Positions 46,151 through 61,656 of a stretch of 64,000 bases of DNA are shown here, one piece after another. Origin of the DNA: Punica granatum (taxonomy: Eukaryota; Streptophyta; Magnoliopsida; Myrtales; Lythraceae). The stretch is taken from the NCBI RefSeq assembly GCF_007655135.1, contig NC_045134.1, positions 6,096,982 through 6,160,981 on the forward strand. The letters run 5' to 3'. Position numbers and translations under genes: made by a program. Below the pieces are notes generated by a model. It did no database searches. It worked only from the letters and a program-made list of their open reading frames with translations, and was not told the origin of the DNA. Position 1 is the stretch's first letter, and every line of letters starts with the position of its first letter.

Positions 46151-47770
46151 ATGAACCTAAGAGAATTAATATCCGAAACCTAAGAGTGCTTTCTACATAA
46201 AGGCATTGGAATTTCCTTTTGTTGTGCACCACCTACTATCATGAATCAGGTTCAAGCAAGGTCCGTCCAATGAGGAGTAAAGTCATCCTAATTGTAAATG
46301 GTCTTCATTTATAAGGCTCGGATGCATGAATTTATTTAAGGGAAAAAGATACTCAACCATAGAAAGAGAGTGAAATTTAGATGTCGAATTACTACTACAA
46401 TTAAGATTGGTAAAATGGGAGTGGAATCGACAAGCATGCCTCCTCTACACCCAATATGCCGGGCCCACGAATTGAAGGGTCCCCCCTTTCCCTCATCCAT
46501 GCCGGTAGGCTCGTGATAAGTGGGATGCATCATATGTGGAAGAAGATATAGGTAATGTGGTACAACCCCCACTTAGGCACGAGCCCACTCTTTTGTTCTA
46601 TTGGGCTTTGGAATGGCGTGGCAATCAGAGGAAAAAGAAAGGAATATATATTTATTATATTAATTAACTAATCAATTAAAATAAAATTGTCAAATAAATA
46701 AAATGGAAGGATAAAGCAATCCACCATTAATGGTAGCCAGCCCCACCAACCAGGACGCCCCCAATGAGCTCGTGCCACGTGGGTGGCAAGTGTCATCCAC
46801 GTGTCAGATTGCACCCGCGTGGACTGTCGGGCCCCACCATCCCTCCATGCGAACATCTCTCCCTCTTCTCCTCGGCAATCTTCTTTTGTCGTCTTTTCAT
46901 ACAAAATCTTTCGCGCGTGCTGCTGCTTCGATGACTGCTCCTCGACCCTCCACCACCCCCACGGAATTTCCATGAAGCTCAACGGGCAAACACATCGTAT
47001 TCATGTCACGTCGCGTCGCGTCCCGTCGTATTATAAATGGAGTTTTGGGGCAATGCATGGTTCGAGGCTGGATCGATGTGATCGAGCCACAACATGAATG
47101 ATAGGGGACCACAAGATAACATTCAATTTAGTAGCAGTATCTAAAAAGCTGAGATTAGTCAGTTTTTGAGAAACATATCACCTGAAAAACATGCTCATTC
47201 CAAGAACTACTTAATTTAGCGTGAAATAAAGTCAGACAATTATCTTGTTAAATCTTTCATCTGCTGGAGTGCGACGTAGTCTCAACTGTCAGAATTTTTT
47301 TAATCTTATCTACTTAGATACTTGCATGTACAAACATGTTGTAAAAGTTCCATTACGATCTATCAGGCTTTGAAACGGTGTTAAGCCCATCGCACATTTA
47401 CCATCTAAATCCCTAACCACGGCTTACGTACGTATTACTGTGAAGTAGCTAATTAATTAGCACTCCAATAGAAGGAGACCTAACAACTGTGGAGCATGGC
47501 CTTGGGAGAATCATATCAACGCAAAGGATGTGCTACCAATTTTTGAGCAGCCCAGTTGGTAAGATCATGATTTTTTTTTTCAAAAATTTTGGGGAATTAA
47601 ATTAAAAAAAAATAGCTGGCAGCCTGGCAGGATGAAATGAGTATGCTCAGTTAATCTGTGAGCGTGCCGGTAACATAATCATGACAACTGAGATCTCCAC
47701 CATATCGGAATTTGGGATCAGTAATTAAGCAGCTGCCTAATGCCTTCTTCCCTCCTCCCCACTCATCTTC
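46151..47770. other. Spacer and distal promoter region of ACL5
   Basis: No supportable gene. Around 46740-47060 sequence is less AT-rich and carries two G-boxes CACGTG (46776-46781 and 46798-46803) 22 bases apart, followed by CCGCGTGG and a TCGCGTCGCGTC tract. Frames of 81-104 codons there have no domain or splice context. Confidence 0.45.
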
Positions 47771-47778
47771 TATATAAA
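47771..47778 (+). promoter_or_regulatory. Probable TATA box of the ACL5 gene
   Basis: TATATAAA lies 171 bases before the start codon. Transcription would start near 47803 and give a leader of about 140 bases containing a CA microsatellite (about 47881-47905) and a short TA tract. No ATG lies between that point and 47942, so no upstream reading frame is visible. Confidence 0.6.
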
Positions 47779-47881
47779 CCCCTTCCTTCAGCCACAACTT
47801 CCAAACAGCACCTTTTCCTCCCATTCCTTCACATATAAAATACATTCAAAAATCTCTTCTTCATACTCTTCATATATATAA

Positions 47882-47917
<36 letters not shown>

Positions 47918-47941
47918 CTTCTCTTTGGGTTAAAATTCTAA

Positions 47942-50898
<2,957 letters not shown>

Positions 50899-51924
50899 AG
50901 CGGAGCTTTGATGTATAGAGAAATGGGGACCAAATGTGTAATTTGGATTATAATTTTCTGGTTGATTTTCCTTGATAAGGAATTAATCAATTTGTCATCA
51001 AATGTTTCAATTCTATGTTTATGTTAAGCTTTGTTAATTTTGAACTGTTCAACCGGTCAAATTACTTTTCTTTATCAAGTTGTTATTCCTCGATCTGTTC
51101 AGAATGAGCACTACATCGATCGATTCGTTTTTCAATACAATGTTCAAAGCATGTTTATATTTCAATTAGTTTCTGCAACTTTCATGTGTTTTTCAGCATA
51201 CGATTTGACTCAAGTCTCAATGTGAACACTAGCATATATCGCCACAGATACAATATCAGAGTCTTGACGCGAGCTTGACAAGAGGGAGCTGATGGACTTC
51301 ATCGATCCTTTTATTTCTTAAATTTTTGCTTGAAATAACTTCATCGAGATAAGACCATATAAACATGAATTTGTGATTATTTTGACTTCGATTCCAAGGA
51401 AGAAAGGATCATGGGATAAATAATTTAAGCTAACAAAGAATGACATGATAATTCTCATTGTATATTGAATAGAAAACATGGTGTGATGTTTAGCTTTCAT
51501 CCATTGGTAATTCCAGACCCCGATCACTTAATCGGGCTGCCTCTGGCCACTCAGGACCATTGGATCAACATAAGATCTAAACCAGAAGTAGTGAAGTCCT
51601 GTCCTATGACATTGGTGGAGCCAGAACCCGGTCCGGCTAAGGACCAGATGAATTCCCTTAACAACACCTCCTTCGCAGATGAGGGATTGAATTTTACTGG
51701 TCTTAATATATGATCTTGTTCTGGTTTTCTGGCCTGCAGGATACATATGATCTTTAAAAATACAGAATAGGAGCCAAGAGGACAGATATAATTAACTATA
51801 AGGACTGCCAGCTAATTATTTTTGCTGTCCAATATTAATAATGAATAGAATAATTAATTTGCAGGAAAATTATATCTGCCCTCTGAATTGTGTACCTTCC
51901 CTCAAAAAAGCACGGTACTAGGAA
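50899..51924. other. ACL5 3' flank and spacer
   Basis: Contains the ACL5 3' untranslated region and unique AT-rich sequence. An 82-codon frame (51465-51713) and its antisense partner have no recognisable domain. I see nothing else. Confidence 0.5.
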
Positions 51925-51933
51925 ATTTATTTG

Positions 51934-53104
51934 GGACTAAATTCGCTATTTGATCCTTGAAAGATGCACCTAGCAATTAAATGGTCCCTGAAAGATTTTA
52001 CCTGTACAATTTGGTCCTATCATTCGAAACATTAGCACAATTTGGCCCTTCCATTCATGTTTGAAGAGGTTTCTGTTAACATAGCTCGTTATCTGCTGAG
52101 CTGACCATCTTGAACCCAAACCCCACGAAATAAATATAAAAAATCCCCCAAATCCCTAATTGGGAAAACCAGAGGAAAGAGAAATGTCAAATCAAATCCC
52201 TAACCCTTCTCTTGAAAACCCAAATTCCACTATCAAATTCGTTCAACTCTGACTCGAATAGGCACTTTTGCTTTTCGACAATGTGATTCGGACATGCTGC
52301 ATTGGTGATAGTGGGTCGTTTCATCACTTTCATCTATAGTGATGATTCTCTGTGGGACAGTGGGGACATAACTGTTGTTCAAAGCTTTCAACTTTTCATG
52401 CCATGTGAGGACCGGGTTAATATGACAAAGCTTTTAACTTTCTCAACTACTGTCTGGGAAGAAAGTGAATGAGGTGATCGTGCCAATACTGCACTTTAAG
52501 TTGCTCCTCATTATCAACCCACTAGAAGTATCCACAAATAAGATCAGTTCTCATCCAAAAAAGGGCACCAAAGAAAATGCCTAACATTGCTCTATTCTTT
52601 AGTAGATGTTTGTAGCAGCAACTTCCTTCCACTTCCACAGAGAGATTCGTCGATTCTCCAACTAATGATGAAGTTGTGGACTTTTGGACATGAAACTTCC
52701 TTCCACTCCCATGACATCCTTCACCTCCCATTTGTGGTATGCTCCTTCACGTCAAAAGGTAAGAGTTATAGCTGGGTTGATTGCATAGCTGGATTTTTGG
52801 GTTTTAGCCCTTTTTGGGGACTAAATGTGTTTTGGGATTTTTTTTTTTAAATCTGGGGAATAAAGGAAGGGCTTTTATTTTTATTTCATGGGTTTTGGGT
52901 TCCAAATGGCTAACAGATAACGAGCCAACTCGGCATATAACGAGCTATGTCAGCGTTCAATGACATGGACCTCTTTAAACATGAACGGAAGGACCAAATT
53001 GTGCTAACGTTTCAAGCAATAAGACCAAATTGTATAGGCAAAATCTTTCAGGGACCATTTAATGACAATTTGCATCTTTCAGGGACCAAATTGTGAATTT
53101 AGTC
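51934..53104. mobile_element. MULE-like foldback element, 1.2 kb
   Basis: Terminal inverted repeats of about 200 bp start with GACTAAATTC on both sides and include matching blocks such as AAATGGTCCCTGAAAGATTTT. A perfect 9-bp duplication ATTTATTTG is at 51925-51933 and 53105-53113. These features fit the Mutator superfamily. The inside (about 52180-52850) has no intact transposase. A minus-strand frame near 52522-52731 faintly recalls a GRF-type zinc finger (CCYKHLLKN ... FFGALFW ... CGYF), but it is broken. Confidence 0.8.
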
Positions 53105-53369
53105 ATTTATTTGCTATAAGGTGAGAGGGAACAAGAGTTCAAGGAGCCTGATAATAAAAAGAGGTCAAGAGAGATTTTTAATTTGTTAAAAAAATACAAG
53201 AACCATAAAAATAAATACGCGCGCTCGCACATATATATATATATATATATTAATTAAATAAGAAAAATTTATACATTTGACTCGTTACCTTTATTTACTT
53301 TTCTATTTCTGTTCATTTCTTTTTTTGTCATTGGTGAACCGTTTTAATCATTTTACTTTTTTTTATTCG

Positions 53370-54428
53370 TTTTCATGCTCTATCTTTACTTATTTTTCTG
53401 TTATTAATATTTTATTCAGTTTTTTATTAGAGAAAATTCAAAAATTAGTCCTCAACGTCAGTTATTTCCATTCTAATTCTTTCATTTTCTATTTCAATCA
53501 TGTCTTCAGAATTACACATTATATACACTTTAATCTCATTATTTAATTTTGGATTGGAAATGCTAACACGACATCTTTTTTTCGAGATAAAAAATTATTT
53601 CCAAAAAGTTAAACTAAAACTAAATAAAAAAGAACGAAGGCCAGTGAATGAGGGAGCGCGACGAACACATGATGGCGGACATCCCAGTGCAAATAGGCCT
53701 CCCACGGCCCTTGATTTTGTAACCATCTCTTTTCATGAAGAGAGACTAGTAACAAATCGGAACAACGACAGAGCGAAGTAGTGGAGCGCCTAAAATCAAC
53801 ATCAATTGTCATAGGCAAACTAGCTGAACTTGCATAGGGTAATGTCGTTTAGGGCTCAATGCCAGTCCAAGTTGCTAGAGACCTTGCTTAATAGTAACCA
53901 TTGATCCAGCCGAGGTTGTCTTGAGTTTAATTGAGGCGGCCACTACTCAACTCAAAGAGAGGAGGATAGCGTTGGCAACAGATCTGAGTTGTTAGGGCTC
54001 GATTCGAGCAACTTACCCCTCCATGGTTGCCCTTAACTTTGGGACGATGGCGTCCGACTTTGTCAAATGATGCGACAATATAGAAGTTCATAGACGACAT
54101 CACTTGCGTGGTTAGTGTGCAAAATTAGCTCCCATCGCCCCTCTCCCCTTGTTCAATCTTTATCCGCTTTTTATTTTTAATACTATTGTCAATACATTAA
54201 TTTTTTAAATTATATTTTTGTTTCAAAAAATATTGTGTAACCATTTCTTTATGCAAAATTAAGTAAAAACTAAGGCAAACTTAATGCATAAGGTCAAGGC
54301 TGTGATTAAATAGAAAATTAGGACAAAATCTCAAAGCATCTAAAATCGAGGCTAAAACTTGAATTTTCTCTAATGGAAAATCCGATAAAAAGATAGAAAC
54401 AAAAAGCAGAAAGTACAGGATGAAAATG
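53370..54428. mobile_element. Candidate foldback element with degenerate arms
   Basis: ATTAGAGAAAATTCAA at about 53427 is inverted at about 54360-54375, and similarity extends both ways (TTTTCAT..TGTA..., TCTATCTTTTTAT). The exact ends and a target duplication could not be fixed. The centre (53600-54130) is less AT-rich with short frames but no known domain. Confidence 0.4.
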
Positions 54429-54438
54429 AACAAATTAA

Positions 54439-54747
54439 AGGTGTGTTTGGTTTCAAAAAAAATTTCAACTCTACTCAACTCAATTCAACTCCACTTATTT
54501 TCAATTCAACAACACAATCATTACTTTTTCTATTTTTTAAAAAAGTTTTTAACCATTCAATTCAATTTTTAATATTAAATTCTCTCAACTATTCATTACT
54601 TTTTTCACAATTCAACAATACAATCATTATTTTCTCTCAATTATTTGTTAATTTTTCACATTTTTTCTGATAATTCAATAATACGGTCATTATAAATCAA
54701 TTAAAACCAAAATTCAATTCTACTCAACTCTAAAATCAAACACATTC
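54439..54747. mobile_element. Tourist-like (PIF/Harbinger) MITE
   Basis: Ends AGGTGTGTTTGGTTT and (reverse complement) GAATGTGTTTGATTT are inverted repeats. TAA flanks both sides (54436-54438 and 54748-54750), the 3-bp duplication expected for this group. Inner parts are CAATTCAAC/CTCAACT-rich and themselves partly inverted. Length 309 bp and no coding sequence. Confidence 0.75.
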
Positions 54748-54750
54748 TAA

Positions 54751-56385
54751 AAAAAAATGGATTGAAACGGAGATGTAAGCAAAAATTCTTGGATAAAAAT
54801 GAACCAAAAAGAAAAAAATTGGATTTGAACAAAAAAATAAGTAAAAAATAGTAGGTCAAAATAAGAGCTGAAATTAGGATCATCTGGTTGTGCTTGTGTC
54901 AAATAGGATTTAGTAATAATTCGAGCAGAAGGGAAAAAAAAAGGATTTAATAATGACATTGAACTATAATTAATTTTCTAAAGGGAAAACCATTTTCATC
55001 TTTATGTTTAACTTCAAAGGCCCTCTTTATCTTTCTTTCTTTGTTCTTTTTCTTTTTTTAGGGGTTTGTAGCTTGTATTTATTTATGAGACATAAAATCA
55101 AATAACTCTGCCTCACCCTCCAACATGTCCTATCTTGTACTTTGGAAGATAAATCAAACCAAAATTTTATACAGTGTTACATAGAAAGCAAAAGCATGGA
55201 AATTTATCAGGTCTCGGCCTCCACCTATCAGGAGTTCAAATGAGCACCGTTAACTGTTAAAGTACACAATCGATTGCACCCTAAAATCTTTTAATTCCAG
55301 TGAACTACGTTATACTTTATAGTTAATTGTATTTATTTCGAGATGGTACATAATTGGATCGGATAAAATTCCGCAAAAACATAGAACTCATGGGTCCTAC
55401 CAACTTTTACTGTACAGTTGATGAAGGTAGAGTCCCTATCCAATCGATTTGCGCCCTTTTTCCAATATCTTTTGAAAAAGGCTAAAAACATTCTGAATGC
55501 CTAACCCAACATGAAATGAGGGGCTGACTTGAGACATAGTCCTGGATATGATATGCGAGGCACTTGGTTTGTCGGAATAGAACTGAAGCAGAGCAGAATC
55601 GACAGAGAATGGAATTGAGAGTTGATTAAATTTAAATTCCAATGAATTTTTGTTCGTCTGTATACTTATTTCATCTAATAAACAAGTAGCAGATCCAAGT
55701 AAATAGAATAATTCTCTTGAAATTAATGCGTTGAAGTAGACATATAATTACATTTCTCTTTGGATTTTTTTTGGCTGTCCGGGCCTTGCCCCGATCAATT
55801 CTCGAAACTCCATGAACCCTCGGCACTTCATGAAGTGGATAATCACACTAAATATGCTCCGGTAATTTCAAGAGATTTCGAACTCGAAATAGAATGGATA
55901 CATGAGCTCCTCTTCAAATGTTGTTGTAGTCTAACTAGAAGACAAGAAACAAAACTCATGAGGAATTGGAAGACCAAGTCACGAGTCATCCATTTGAAAC
56001 ATCATTAAAGCCAATTCTTAGACAATTCGTACACAATTATGTAACTGGGAAATTTAAAATTTCTATGGGAATTCGTCACTTTCCATGGGAAAAAGGTCAG
56101 CTGGTCAAGTCCTAGCAAGCTAGGGGGATGGGATAGAGTTTCTTTTGAACTCTTCACTTCACGCTCTTACTACATTATTCCTCCCATCATTGCTAAAGCA
56201 ACTTCTTTCTTCCCATCACGCCCACCATTTGTACGGAACCTCAAAAACCAAGTTAAATTAGAATCATCGACATGATACAAAATCAATTAATCCACCTTAT
56301 AACAAAGAAAGAAATATATATAGCATGTACACAAACATGCGACGATCTCAATGTACATTTACCATATTTTCGAACGATTCTCTAT
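54751..56385. other. AT-rich spacer
   Basis: No supportable gene. Short chance frames (for example 55760-56008 and minus 55436-55642) have no known domain. Fragments of repeat-like sequence such as AGGTCTCGGCC and CTTTTAATTCCAGTGAACTACG are present but cannot be classified. Confidence 0.45.
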
Positions 56386-56394
56386 ATAATTTTA

Positions 56395-57572
56395 GGGTGA
56401 AATACACTCACATCCCTTGAGATTTTACTAATGACAGTCAATTTCATATTTTGCCAAAATAGACACTCCATCCCATTCTTAATAGAAAAATTGATAATCC
56501 ACCCCGTGAATCATGTTGACCTCATAAAAAAAAAATTGGTTCTTGATCTTTATCGTATAAAAATTGAAAGAATGTTGTCGCTACTATATATTTTCGAGAT
56601 GGTTTATGATCATTAAGTTTTAGGTTATCTACAGTAAGGGTATTTGTAGTAGATGAGGCCTCGTCTTTAACATCTTGTAACTACTATATATGTTCAAGAT
56701 GGCTAATAACCTTTAAATTTTCTTTATGGTGGATGGAAACTTTGTTGGCGATCACCTATTATCCAAGCTTATAAATCATGAAAATAGTTGTTTGTAACTT
56801 CATTAATGTAGTACCACGTAACACGATTTTCATATAAAAATTTGCTATCATGCAAATTTTCATGAATAATAAGTATTTTAATTAAAAGTAAACAAATAAA
56901 AAAAGAAATGCCAACAAGGAGTAAAAACGGGATGGTATTGCCACCACCTCGATGTATCATGGGGCCACTAGCTAACAGTGATCTATAGGGGGTACGAGTA
57001 CGGAGGGATGGGGACTTAGGGCGGAGTAGAGGGGCAATTACACACACCCTCTAATACTGAGGACTTCAAATGACAATTGTAGTCATCAATACCTCTATGG
57101 TGCTAGCCCATTTTATAAATTTATTTTGAATTCTTTTTTCACAAAAATATTGTTAGATTGTAGACATGATCTTTTTGTGTCAAATGTAGCAGTTTTGAAT
57201 ACGATCTTGGGAGTGGAGTTTTGTCGACGGATACCCTGACTCTAGACCGTTGAAAGCCTCAACGGTTGTTGACAAGTTGTCATCTTTCCTTTTCTATTTC
57301 CAAAATTTTATTACTCTTAAAAATATTGCACATTAATAGGTCTATCGAAATTTAGATAGTAAGAACAAAGTTGATAAAATGTGTAACGTTGAAAAAGAAA
57401 ATAATTCAAAAAAAAAGAATTAGGATAAAAGTGAAAAATAAATACATGTCGAGGAACAAAAGAAATTTATCTTATTAAGTCAATAAGTCAATGGACTGGA
57501 GTATCTATTTTGCATAAGATTAGGGGTAGAGTATCATTAAGTAAAACTTCGAGAGGGGAATGCATTTTACTC
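56395..57572. mobile_element. MULE-like foldback element, diverged
   Basis: The left arm GGGTGAAATACACTCACATCCC pairs with the reverse complement of the right arm, GAGTAAAATGCATTCCCC. Similarity continues through GATTTTAC(T)TAATGA(C/T)A and CAAAATAGA(C/T)ACTCCA blocks. Flanks ATAATTTTA (56386-56394) and ATAACTTTA (57573-57581) are a 9-bp duplication with one change. Arms differ more than in the 6086 element, so it is older. No transposase inside. Confidence 0.7.
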
Positions 57573-57655
57573 ATAACTTTATATAAAACTTGCAATTTAA
57601 AAAAAAAAAAACCTCATGTAACGGGTTCATCTTTGAAATTATAAACGATTCCATC

Positions 57656-58627
57656 CTTTACGCTTTCTAACCGTAAGTGGTTGAAGGGAATTTTTCTCAA
57701 GCCTAGTCTCAGAGAAGATTTGAGTGCTATCTTAGCACGGTGTGATCAGAAATATATCAAAATTTGCCAAGCGGAAGCTAAACTTAAAGATTTTATCAGA
57801 AGGGCAAAACATTTAAATAAGCGAGGATTATTTCTGCTTCAATTATCCCTTTAACAAATTCGATTCAAAAAACTCGAAAGAGTTGGTGCGTGGGTACGAT
57901 ACTTTGAAAATTTTGAAGTAGAAATTCCAACAAATTATGTCAAAATGCTATCCTAATCCTGAGTGTCTATACGTAAACCACGGAGAAGACAGGGATCTTG
58001 TTGTAGGAATACTAAATTCTATATCGGACTGATTAATTTCTTTAAGCGATAAGGTAGATAAGCTTTCTAAAAAGATAGATCGTCTTCCTTTGAATTTAAA
58101 GGAATTGACTCTAAAACAAAGTGAATTTGAGGAGTTCTTCCTCAAGGGTAAATCCAATCTCGGATTTGTGGCTACATCCTTATACTCAAACGAGTTCAAA
58201 AGGTAAGAAAAGTAAGGCAAGAAAGAAAAGAAAGAACACAATCTCTATGAGATCCTCGGTTCATTGAATAAATTTTGAATCTATGAATTCAAGTGTTGAA
58301 AAGTGATAGATGAGTTTCATTTCAGCAACTTAAGAACCGTAATTGATATGAAAAATGAAATATTATCCATGGAAAAAAAGTCTTATACTTAAGTTAAAAC
58401 AATTTACTCAAAATAACATGCAACTTGAGTTGGGACAAGGTACCACACAAGATTTGGTAGATACAAAAGAGTTTGAAAATAAAATAAGATTTTGTGAGTT
58501 GCTTGCTACCATGATCAATACATTTGTCTATGAACGATAGATCTAATGTTAGAAGAGCATCTGAACCTAATTTCATCAAGTATATTGCTCTTGTTACATC
58601 CGCGTTCTCCATATTGATATCAGAGCC
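57656..58627 (+). pseudogene. Degraded coding sequence, possibly of a retroelement or endogenous pararetrovirus
   Basis: One strand shows a run of coding-like segments interrupted by stops. The first is about 60 codons from 57665 with words such as LSAILARCDQKYIKICQAEA; a later one near 58020-58200 contains a Leu/Lys/Asp-rich, coiled-coil-like stretch (LSDKVDKLSKKIDRL). An open frame of 61 codons follows at 58355-58540. TGATATCAGAGCC at 58615-58627 resembles an initiator-Met tRNA primer site (one change from TGGTATCAGAGCC). I do not recognise the protein. A retroelement gag or a pararetrovirus relic would both explain it. Confidence 0.4.
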
Positions 58628-59682
58628 TTATAAAGAGTTCTTTCTTTCTTGAAGCACTTAATTGAAAAAAATCAAAAGCTTGAGTACTAGTTTGAAAAAG
58701 CAGCTTGACAAGTGGTATCCATCGAGTGGATAGTCCATGGTTGAGGTGGTGCACTGAGTTCATGTAATACCATCTCCAATGCACAAGTTCTCTGTCCAAG
58801 TAAAGCATGAACCATGTCCACGTTTCAATTCCTCAGCAGCCCCCAAATCGAGTCCAGGCCCTGTAAAGTAAAGAGATGAGAACCCCTTTTTCGATTATAA
58901 GATGAGAATCCCTTTTATTAACACCTATTAATAATCAAAGTATATTTATTAAAATAATAATCCCTTATGTAAAATCATTGCATTTGCCCACATTTGTTGA
59001 ATTTAAGCTGCAAACCCACCACCTCCACCGCCAACAAAGTACATATTCTTTTGGTTGTTCTTGTATTTGTTTAATGGCCTAATCATGTTACGGTTTGACA
59101 AATAGAGATTCTTTCTGGGGTACATATATGAATATATATGCTATTCACGTACCAAATAATATTTAAATTAATTAATGCATGTTATTCTTTATATAGGGTC
59201 GTTATTAGGTCTATGGTTCTTTTTACGAATATGCTATTGAAACTATTGAAATGAAACTCTTTCTGATCAGTTTATATAATATATATATATATATATATTT
59301 ATTATGATGCTTTGGTTTGGTAGGCTTCGAATTATATGAATGGTATATACGTTTATTTTTCTGTTAATCTCTTATCCAAAAGACGAGAATAACAATTTCT
59401 TTTTTTCTTTTTTGGATTTTGAGTATAAGAAAGGCATATAGTTCAGCCATGATCAATAGGAGAAAGATCGGGGGGAGAGAGAGAGAGAGAGATGAATAGC
59501 ATCAGAAATCTCAAGAACGAGAATGAACTTACGGTTTCATAACGTTGAGGAGAGAAAATTTGCATTATATCTATCTTCGTTTGTAATGTTTTTATAGCAT
59601 TAATTGTACAGTTGACACTGATGGTTTCACTTCCACATGGCAAAATCTTCGGGAATATAAAAGAAGGAATTTCTTTTATGGG
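58628..59682. other. Spacer before the hAT element
   Basis: No supportable gene. Holds a (TA)n tract at about 59279-59298 and a short GA tract at about 59475-59491. Confidence 0.5.
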
Positions 59683-59690
59683 GTTTCTAC

Positions 59691-61648
59691 CAGTGTTATC
59701 AGAACCGGACCGGACATCGAACCGGCCGAGGTATGAGGTCACGGGTTTATGGGTTCAACCGGGGTTCGATGGGTCGGACCGCATATTTAATTAAAAAATA
59801 AATAAATATTTATTATTTAAAAATAATAATATAAAAATTAGAAATATATTTGAGGAACCTTTCCTCAGTACATTATACATTTCTTTAGCTGTTTCTTTTC
59901 TTTTTCTTCCTCCTTAGTTCCTCCTTCCTGAATCAGTCATGTTTCTTTTTTTCTCTTTATCCCTCTCTTCTTTCCGTAATGTCCGCATTGGAAACAGACT
60001 GACACCATAAATCATGACACTCATATGCAGGGGGTCAAAAGTGCTGCCAGCGGAGATAGTGAAGCATCCCTCAGAAGGTATGTATTTACCTTTGTTGTTA
60101 GATTTAGTTTTTCTGCTTCTGGGGATAACCGAATATTTATGAAGCTTAAGTATATCATCCGGAATAGTCTATGCCTCTATGTTCAGCATTTTCCACTCTT
60201 TCTTCAGGCAAGAAGAAGACCGCTCAGAAAAAGGAAGCCAACAATCCACTTCAAACACGAACGACAACTGCAACATTAATGAGCTGCTGGCTGAGCTGAA
60301 AGTGTTCAAAGAAAGGAACAAACTCATGGAGAAATAGCTGAAAGATATGGAAGAGAGATACTCGGAGATTAGTCTCAGATTTGCCGAGGTAGATTAGTCT
60401 CACCGTGAGAGGCAACAGCTTGTGATGACCGTGCGGAATCTCAAGAATAGCATGAAAAGCTGAGGAAAAGCAAAAGGAAGCATTTTGATTACGCATGTGC
60501 CAGAAAATGTGGTATAAAAGCCATTTCTTGTATACCAAAATGATATTCTTTGGAATGGAAAAATTAATAATTATTCGTTCTTCTTCTATCGGAGCATTAG
60601 AGAAGTTCAGAAACTGGCGCTGCTTTTCAAAACAATCAACTCATATTAGCGAGCAATTATGTGTTGGCGATGTGACAAAGCATCATGCGAATTGCTTTAG
60701 CCGTTTTGCATCTCAGTCGGGGTCTGTAGTTGGTATTACTTACAAAGCATTTTCTGGTAGGGTCAGCTGCATAGAATAAGTTCATACTATTAACTAAAAC
60801 CGGTAAATATATGTGCGTGCTATCCTCTCGGTATAGCCATATCGTATTCTAGCAAAACAAAAGCAGTAAAACACTGTTACGAAAAAGGCAAATCGAATCC
60901 ACGGCATCATCAGCAACAGTTAACCAGGATTAAGACTGATTATATTCTACTTGCAACAACCCAATCACCAAAGACAATAAATCAAGACCAGCTGATGAAC
61001 TCCACCATCACCTCAGCAACTACCCAATCTTCAGTCAAATTTTTCAGCCTTACTTTTAGCAAACATTGCAACACAATCAATTAGAACATTAACCCTGCAA
61101 ATCAATTACTCAAAACGGATCAGAGAAAGAGTGTCGATTACCTTTGTTAACTGTGGTCCTCTGATCTGAAGAAGCGGCGATGAAGACTATGGAGGGGGTC
61201 AAGTACTTTGCAGAATCGAAGATCGAAGAGGATCGAAGGAAGATGCAGAATCGAAGATCGAAGAGGATCGAAGGAAGATCGATAGGAAGATCGACACTGA
61301 CGAGAACAAGGAAGATCGAAGAGGATCGCTGACTAGGGTTTTCACCTTCAGACTTCAGCTTTCGATTTTTTCTTCGATTCAATCCTTCTCTGTTCAGTTT
61401 GGGCGACTGAACACCGAATTTGGTTTCGGGCTCGAGTCGGGAGATCCGGATTTCACTTAAAAATCGTGAACCCATCAACCGGCCGGTTCGAATGGGTTTG
61501 ATGGGTTTGTTTAAAAACCGGCCGGTTTTCTAGGTTCACCGGTTTTTTTTATGCAATTTCGGTTTTTTAGGTAACCGGACCGGACACAGGTCCGGTTTCC
61601 GGTCCGACCGGTCGAACCGCCCGGGCCGGTCCGGGTCTGATAACACTG
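59691..61648. mobile_element. hAT-type non-autonomous transposon carrying a host gene fragment
   Basis: Terminal inverted repeats start CAGTGTTATCAGAACCGGAC on the left and CAGTGTTATCAGACCCGGAC on the right strand. A perfect 8-bp duplication GTTTCTAC flanks it (59683-59690 and 61649-61656), as for hAT elements. Subterminal regions are rich in ACCGG/CCGGT words. There is no transposase. The interior holds a two-exon host gene fragment (60031-60463) and GATCGAAGAGGATCGAAG-type tandem repeats (about 61217-61310). Total length 1958 bp. Confidence 0.88.
60031..60463 (+). pseudogene. Captured 3' end of a coiled-coil protein gene inside the hAT element
   Basis: Two exon-like blocks, 60031-60077 and 60208-60463, are joined by an intron with intact GT...AG borders (GTATGT to TTCTTCAG). 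The joined frame reads through the junction (ASLRR|QEEDRSEKG) and continues with NINELLAELKVFKERNKLMEK, EERYSEISLRFAEV and ERQQLVMTVRNLKNS to a terminal TGA. This heptad-rich end resembles the C-terminus of plant NT-C2 (EEIG1/EHBP1-type) coiled-coil proteins, from memory. Two in-frame TAG codons (after LMEK and after FAEVD) and a small insertion break it. Intron retention shows DNA-level capture rather than retroposition. Confidence 0.7.
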
Positions 61649-61656
61649 GTTTCTAC

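Noticed and set aside
46730..47097. Frames of 81-104 codons before ACL5
   Set aside because: No domain, no splice-compatible neighbours, and a GC-richer promoter-like composition explains the openness.
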